In this document: in pieces, positions 44,323 through 48,421 of the stretch | Position numbering within the stretch: position 1 is the first letter of the stretch | How the letters are laid out: every line of letters begins with the position of its first letter | Program-made: the position numbers and the translations under genes | Source of the DNA: Hyphomicrobiales bacterium | GTDB taxonomy: Bacteria > Pseudomonadota > Alphaproteobacteria > Rhizobiales > Methyloligellaceae | Length of the DNA stretch: 48,421 nt | Assembly (NCBI GenBank): GCA_021775555.1 | Contig: JAJFHP010000021.1 | Location: 1-48,421, forward strand | Direction of reading: 5' to 3' | The notes under the pieces: generated by a model | Seen by the model: only the letters and a program-made list of their open reading frames with translations | Databases searched by the model: none | Told to the model about the DNA's origin: nothing

Positions 44323-46028
44323 ACTCCTGCGACCACCGCCACGTCTGGCGTGCGTTCGATTTCCTTACGCTCGATAAATCGATGCGACACGTAAGTGGCG
44401 ATACCAACAATAAGGACGGCTATTATACCAAGTGCGGCGCCGGGACCGCGACCGGCGGCAGATTGCATGAATTCGTAGATGCCAGCGGCCAGGGGTGCAT
44501 CCGACTCCGTTGAGACGAGCATGATGGTCGCGGAAAGCTCGACCGCGGCGGTTGCGAAACTTGTCACGAAACCGGCGACGATACCTCCTGACATCAAGGG
44601 CACGACGATCCGGATCACGGTTCTTCTCTTGCTTGCCCCCAGATTTTCTGATGCTTCTTCAAGCATGATGCTGACCTGCTGGAGCGCTGCCATGCAGGCG
44701 CGAAGGGCGTAAGGCAATCGCCGTATGGTGAGTGCAATCACGATGATGATCCACCATGACGCCAGAGGCTTGTCGATAATCGGCACGTTGAAATCAAAAA
44801 AGGTCCGCAAGTACCCGATGCCCAGAACCACTCCCGGAATAGCCACCGCGCCCATGGCTGCATAGTCAAGCCACTGGCGTCCGACCAATTTGGTCCGCCA
44901 CACCACATAAGCGATCGCTGTCCCGAAGACGACGTCGATGGTGGCGGCAAGGCCGGCGTAGAGCAGCGTATTGGTAATGAACTGCGATGAATTCAAGAAG
45001 ACCCGGGAATAGTGATCCAGGGTGAAAGCGTCTGGAAGAACACTGTATGACCACACGGTTCCGAAGGAGAGCAGTGCGAGCCCGATATGCGGTGACAGCA
45101 CCAGCAGAAGAATGGTTATGACCACCGCGTAACACCCGGCCTTCTCCCATGGCCGCAGATCACGCTTCATCAAGCCGCCACCACCCTTCTGTGCGGTGGC
45201 GTAGTCCTTGCCGCGAAGGGCCAGAAAAGAGGTCCACAAGGCAAGCAGCGAGAACGCGACCAGAATGACCGAGATCACATACCCCATGGGGTCCGATATA
45301 CCGATCGAGGTGATACGGAGATATGCTTGTGGCGCCAGCATAGTGTTGATGTTGAGGAGCAGCGGCGTGCCGAGATCGTCAAAGACCTTCAGGAATACAA
45401 GCGAGGCTCCGGCGATATACCCCGGCATGGCAAGGGGAAAAACGATACGGCGAAACAGCCGGGCACCACTGGAGCCCAGATTTTGAGCGGACTCTTCCAT
45501 AGCCCTGTCAATGTTGTTGAGAGCCGCTGACAGATTGATCAGGATGAATGGAAAATAGTGAATACTTTCAACGAGAATGACGCCATTCAGGCCCTGCATG
45601 AAGGGAATATTTATTCCGAACCACTCTCCCAGCAACAGATTGACTGATCCGTTTTCGCCAAACAGGAGAAGCATCGCCACCGCGCCCACAAAGGGTGGCA
45701 TGATGAGAGGGATTACACCTAATGTTTGAATGAGGACCGCGCCGCCGAAGTTAAACCGCGTAGTGAAATAGGCGAGCGGAAGTGCAAATACGGACGCCAG
45801 CACCACCGACATGGACGCCACGTAGAAGGAGTTGATGAAGGATTCCCGGAACAGTGACGTGTTAAAGAAATCGATGAAATTTATGAGCGTGAGCGCGCCG
45901 GTGTTGGGATCCTGAAAGGCAACATAAATCACCTTTCCAACAGGAATAATCAGAAAGACAAGAAGGAACAGGCCCAGAAACAGGGCCACCGCCCCCGGTC
46001 CCCACTGACCGCGTCCAAACAGATTCAA
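44319..46028 (-). CDS. ABC importer double permease (FbpB-like)
   Basis: About 569 residues with about 12 membrane helices, two fused binding-protein-dependent permease domains. Each has an EAA loop: MEESAQNLGSSGARLFRRIV and MLEEASENLGASKRRTVIRI. The start is placed at TTG 46028 because GGGGAG lies 7 nt upstream; the frame is open to 46100, but that extension would encode the intergenic stem-loop and is not hydrophobic. Fused permeases of this kind accompany Fe(III)/2-aminoethylphosphonate-type binding proteins. Confidence 0.92.
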   Translation of the reverse strand: MNLFGRGQWGPGAVALFLGLFLLVFLIIPVGKVIYVAFQDPNTGALTLINFIDFFNTSLFRESFINSFYVASMSVVLASVFALPLAYFTTRFNFGGAVLIQTLGVIPLIMPPFVGAVAMLLLFGENGSVNLLLGEWFGINIPFMQGLNGVILVESIHYFPFILINLSAALNNIDRAMEESAQNLGSSGARLFRRIVFPLAMPGYIAGASLVFLKVFDDLGTPLLLNINTMLAPQAYLRITSIGISDPMGYVISVILVAFSLLALWTSFLALRGKDYATAQKGGGGLMKRDLRPWEKAGCYAVVITILLLVLSPHIGLALLSFGTVWSYSVLPDAFTLDHYSRVFLNSSQFITNTLLYAGLAATIDVVFGTAIAYVVWRTKLVGRQWLDYAAMGAVAIPGVVLGIGYLRTFFDFNVPIIDKPLASWWIIIVIALTIRRLPYALRACMAALQQVSIMLEEASENLGASKRRTVIRIVVPLMSGGIVAGFVTSFATAAVELSATIMLVSTESDAPLAAGIYEFMQSAAGRGPGAALGIIAVLIVGIATYVSHRFIERKEIERTPDVAVVAGV

Positions 46029-46035
46029 AGCGGTA

Positions 46036-46041
46036 CTCCCC
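46036..46041 (-). promoter_or_regulatory. Ribosome-binding site deciding a TTG start for the permease
   Basis: GGGGAG on the minus strand is 7 nt before TTG 46028. No equivalent precedes the codon at 46100. The choice shortens the permease by 24 residues and leaves the stem-loop non-coding. Confidence 0.6.
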
Positions 46042-46063
46042 AGCCTGTTCAATAAGCAGGATG

Positions 46064-46094
46064 TGTGGGCCCGGCCAGTGAGACCGGGCCCACA
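46064..46094 (-). promoter_or_regulatory. GC-rich stem-loop between binding-protein and permease genes
   Basis: TGTGGGCCCGG (46064-46074) pairs perfectly with CCGGGCCCACA (46084-46094) over a 9-nt loop, starting 12 nt after the binding-protein stop. No U-tract follows. In systems such as malE-malF, intergenic stem-loops protect the upstream binding-protein mRNA from 3' decay and lower downstream expression; the same role is inferred here. Confidence 0.7.
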
Positions 46095-46106
46095 GTTCAT
46101 CGCGGT

Positions 46107-47462
46107 TTAGAGCATGGATGCAGCTTTATCTGCCATCTCTTTCGCCTTGGCGTAGTTGGCTTTGACCTCACTGTCCCATTTCTGCTCGACTTCGGCCTGA
46201 CGGCCGGTGACCTTCGTTGTCGCTTTCTTGCGCTTCTTCTTGAAGATCTTGTTGAAGTCCTTCTCGCTGGCCTGAACAGCGGATATCGGAACCGAGTTGA
46301 CCAGCGCCCTGGCATCGTCGATCAATTTCTGTGCCGCGGCATTGGATTTACCCGCAATCTTGGCCTCGGCAGCCTGGATGGCTTTGGTTGCAGAACGCAG
46401 ATCGTTGAGCCGGTAGGTGACCATAACGTCAAACAGCGAGTTGACCACATTATAGCGGCTCTTGGAGAGTTGAAGATCGAATTTGACCGCCGATCCGATT
46501 GACGAGTCCTTGAACGGATTCGGGAAGCCCTCCGGTGCCTTGGCATAGGAGGCCGGGTTCACCGGCAGGCGCCGGATCTTCGGATCAAGAAGCACTTCCT
46601 GTCCCTCCGGGGACAGAAGATACTCGATGAAGGCGGCGGCTGCGTCCGGATGAGGCGCATTTTTGACGATTGCAATGTTGGCCGGCACAAGCGTGGTGAT
46701 CGGCGGATAGAGGAAATCCACCGGGAAACCCGAAGCCTTAGACGACAAACCGAAGAAGTCGATCACGATGCCTAAGCCGAACTGGCCTGAATTGACGCCA
46801 TCTGGCACGCCGAAACTGCGCTCGGTCACGGTCTTGAAATTGCCCGCGATCTCTTTCCAGCGGGCCCAGCCTTTCTCCCAGCCCTCGCCTTGCAGCAAAG
46901 TCTCGACGGTCAAATGCGTTGTTCCCGAGCGTGAAGGTGCGCTCATTCCGACATGGCCGTTGTAGACGGGCTTAGACAGATCGGCCCATGTCTTGGGCAC
47001 AGGCAGTTTCTTTGCCTTGAGATAACGGGTGTTCCACATGATCCCGTATCCGGACGCGGCAAAGCCCTTGTAGTATCCGTCAGGGTCGTTGATCGGGAAC
47101 GCGCCCACTTTTTCAGGGATGCCTGTAACCTTGACCTGATATTTCTGAAGAAGGTCATCACCCTTCAGCACTTCGAAGGCGTCCGGCGCCGAAGCCCAGA
47201 ACATGTCGGACGTATTGTTGCCCGCGGTCTCCTGGAGGTACTTGATGCCGGCGGTGGTTTTTTTCTTGAGCATCTCGACTTTCACACCGGGATGCTTTGC
47301 CTCGAATGCTTTCTTGACTGTGACGGTGGTGTCCGGCGGGTAGGATGTCACGATGACGAGCTTGTCCTCCGTCGCTTGCGCCGGGATGGGCCCTGTGAAA
47401 GGCAGAACAGCAGCAACTGCCATTCCCGCGATTAATGTACGGCGATGAATGGTCTTGAACAT
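46107..47462 (-). CDS. ABC importer periplasmic substrate-binding protein
   Basis: 451 residues, with a signal peptide containing RR (HRRTLIAGMAVAAVLPF...AQA), possibly Tat-dependent. The mature protein begins DKLVIVTSYPPDTTVTVKKA, the fold of the Fe(III)/PgtC/phosphonate binding-protein group; FWASAPDAFEVL, GYGIMWNTRYL and VPANIAIVKNAPHPDAA are typical. The last ~110 residues are an unusual helical, Lys-rich extension (KKKRKKATTK) beyond the usual ~340. No tyrosine pair diagnostic of Fe(III) is obvious, so substrate is undecided. GGGAGGAG precedes the ATG. First gene of the operon. Confidence 0.9.
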   Translation of the reverse strand: MFKTIHRRTLIAGMAVAAVLPFTGPIPAQATEDKLVIVTSYPPDTTVTVKKAFEAKHPGVKVEMLKKKTTAGIKYLQETAGNNTSDMFWASAPDAFEVLKGDDLLQKYQVKVTGIPEKVGAFPINDPDGYYKGFAASGYGIMWNTRYLKAKKLPVPKTWADLSKPVYNGHVGMSAPSRSGTTHLTVETLLQGEGWEKGWARWKEIAGNFKTVTERSFGVPDGVNSGQFGLGIVIDFFGLSSKASGFPVDFLYPPITTLVPANIAIVKNAPHPDAAAAFIEYLLSPEGQEVLLDPKIRRLPVNPASYAKAPEGFPNPFKDSSIGSAVKFDLQLSKSRYNVVNSLFDVMVTYRLNDLRSATKAIQAAEAKIAGKSNAAAQKLIDDARALVNSVPISAVQASEKDFNKIFKKKRKKATTKVTGRQAEVEQKWDSEVKANYAKAKEMADKAASML

Positions 47463-47557
47463 GAGACTGATACTCCTCCCTTGAGATTTGGATATGGTCT
47501 GAAACTACAGAGAGGCATCTTACAGCGAAACCTGACTCTATGGCGCATCATTGATAT

Positions 47558-47573
47558 CTATCGGACCTATCGG
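47558..47573. promoter_or_regulatory. CTATCGG direct repeat upstream of ABC operon
   Basis: CTATCGG occurs at 47558-47564 and 47567-47573, a 9-nt period, about 100 nt before the binding-protein gene. It could be a regulator site; no known box was recognised. Confidence 0.25.
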
Positions 47574-47665
47574 TTTTCTCGTTAGGTCTGTTTGTTTTAA
47601 TTGAGAGATGAGAAATCAAGCGCCCTGAAACAGGATGACCGGCAGCAAGTTCATGAGTCCGCAAT

Positions 47666-47752
47666 CTAGTCCTGGTACCCCACCAAGGGCCCAAAAAGCA
47701 CCAATGCAATCAGTATAATCGACTTGCTGATGATCAAGTGGATATCGAACAT
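47666..47752 (-). CDS. 28-residue hydrophobic peptide
   Basis: ATG preceded by GAGGCG at 4-9 nt opens a 28-codon frame. The peptide has a short polar start (MFDIHLIISK) and one membrane helix (SIILIALVLFGPLVG) ending YQD. It lies between a proline-rich protein gene and the ABC operon on the same strand. Composition and ribosome-binding site are good for its size, but there is no homology evidence; treat as a candidate. Confidence 0.4.
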   Translation of the reverse strand: MFDIHLIISKSIILIALVLFGPLVGYQD

Positions 47753-47809
47753 GGTCGCCTCTATATCCCTCTTCAGCCGTAAATCAGCTTCTACAATCTT
47801 GTCCAGCTC

Positions 47810-48421
47810 CTAACGAGGCACTCCATAGACCGGACCACCACTGCCAGTGACGCTGTTCTTTGGCCACACCCGATTTTTATCGATGCAAGTCTCGCCGTCC
47901 GGGCCAAAATTTTTGCAATACACTTGTGATTCACGGTGAGAACCATATCGCCGTGTGGTCGTTGAAGGTTGCTGTTTTTGTTTGGCTGATTTGGTGCCTG
48001 TTCCCAAAGGCGGAATATAAATGGGTTTGCCGCCGGGAACGTAGATCGGTGGCGGCTTTGGTTTATGACCCACACAAACGCCGCCTACCACCTTTGTTTT
48101 GCAGTTCCTGACGCTATCGATATAGGCTTTTTCTTTCCTGCGTTCGTTACACGGGAATTTTACCGTATAGCCGCCGAAAGGCCGGCCTTGTGATCCTCCA
48201 GACATCCGCACATCCGGCTTTTGATGACAGTCTTCGCGTTTGGCTGGCCTCTCAATCGTATCGTTTTTCCGCGGGGCAGCAAATTGCCGCTGAATTGGCT
48301 GATTGGCTCTGGGGGCCATGGGCGGTTGCTGTCTGACAGGCGGAGGCGCTACAGCGCGGTGCTCCGGGATATTGTTGAAAACGCGTGGGACCTGGCTCTT
48401 GGGGTCGGGGCCCCTGTTCTC
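47810..48421 (-). CDS. Proline-rich, cysteine-containing protein, N-terminus beyond window edge
   Basis: The frame is open from the right window edge to a TAG at 47810 (203 residues visible), so the start is missing; an internal ATG at 48319 is unlikely to be the true start because proline-rich coding sequence continues upstream. Composition is Pro/Gly/Lys/Gln-rich (KPKPPPIYVPGGKPIYIPPL) with Cys pairs (NCKTKVVGGVCVGH, VYCKNFGPDGETC). This suggests an exported, disulfide-bearing protein. Family not recognised. Confidence 0.6.
   Translation of the reverse strand, partial: ENRGPDPKSQVPRVFNNIPEHRAVAPPPVRQQPPMAPRANQPIQRQFAAPRKNDTIERPAKREDCHQKPDVRMSGGSQGRPFGGYTVKFPCNERRKEKAYIDSVRNCKTKVVGGVCVGHKPKPPPIYVPGGKPIYIPPLGTGTKSAKQKQQPSTTTRRYGSHRESQVYCKNFGPDGETCIDKNRVWPKNSVTGSGGPVYGVPR

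Noticed and set aside
1-48421. CRISPR arrays, insertion sequences, rRNA genes
   Set aside because: No regularly spaced repeats, no transposase motifs with terminal inverted repeats, and no rRNA-like sequence were seen.

Overview
The window is chromosomal DNA of an alphaproteobacterium, most likely Hyphomicrobiales (Rhizobiales) or a close marine relative. The main evidence is gene order. The run pckA / hugZ-like / chvI-chvG-hprK-manX-ptsH / ahcY / divL / tsaE-amgK-murU-addB-addA-trxA / folC-accD-trpA-trpB-trpF / lapA-ihfB-sppA-rpsA-cmk-aroA / TIGR02300 / tRNA-Ala is the arrangement I recall from Agrobacterium- and Sinorhizobium-type chromosomes. The proteins fit too: short HPr kinase, alphaproteobacterial AddA/AddB, zinc-less AccD, class II EPSP synthase and a tyrosine-bearing DivL.

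Layout. 1-1.5 kb: a secreted TPR protein cut by the window edge, a gene-poor stretch with a palindromic repeat, and a MerF-like/GDCCVYCSYG pair. 1.5-8.1 kb: gluconeogenic PEP carboxykinase, a HugZ-type protein, the ChvI/ChvG two-component system and an incomplete regulatory PTS (HPr kinase, EIIA-Man, HPr). 8.1-13.3 kb: an orphan TadG-like von Willebrand protein, ahcY with a consensus-like promoter and a foldable leader, and a chemoreceptor with a CxxCH haem motif. 13.6-25.5 kb: divL, then a tightly packed run for tRNA t6A synthesis plus cell-wall sugar recycling (TsaE-AmgK fusion, MurU), double-strand-break repair (AddB, AddA) and thioredoxin. 25.6-37.5 kb: on the minus strand, aroA-cmk, rpsA, sppA, ihfB, lapA, trpF-trpB-trpA, accD and folC, then a plus-strand TIGR02300 zinc-ribbon gene.

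37.6-41.9 kb is accessory. It begins at a tRNA-Ala(GGC) and holds a Sel1 protein, an AT-richer Abi-alpha-like gene, a tiny membrane peptide, an aldo/keto reductase and a decayed HGG-type gene pair. A perfect 57-bp direct repeat occurs twice here, 1169 bp apart. Each copy forms the leader and ribosome-binding site of a different gene, and the Abi-alpha-like gene lies between them. 41.9-48.4 kb: a diguanylate cyclase with an I-site, a three-gene ABC importer (binding protein, double permease, ATPase) with a strong intergenic stem-loop, another tiny membrane peptide, and a proline-rich protein cut by the right edge.

The best candidates for something undescribed are the duplicated leader around the Abi-alpha-like gene, the structured ahcY leader, and the CxxCH chemoreceptor. 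DivL, with Tyr in place of the catalytic His, is known biology but is the most consequential single call. No search or folding program was run; family calls rest on recognised motifs and remembered synteny.
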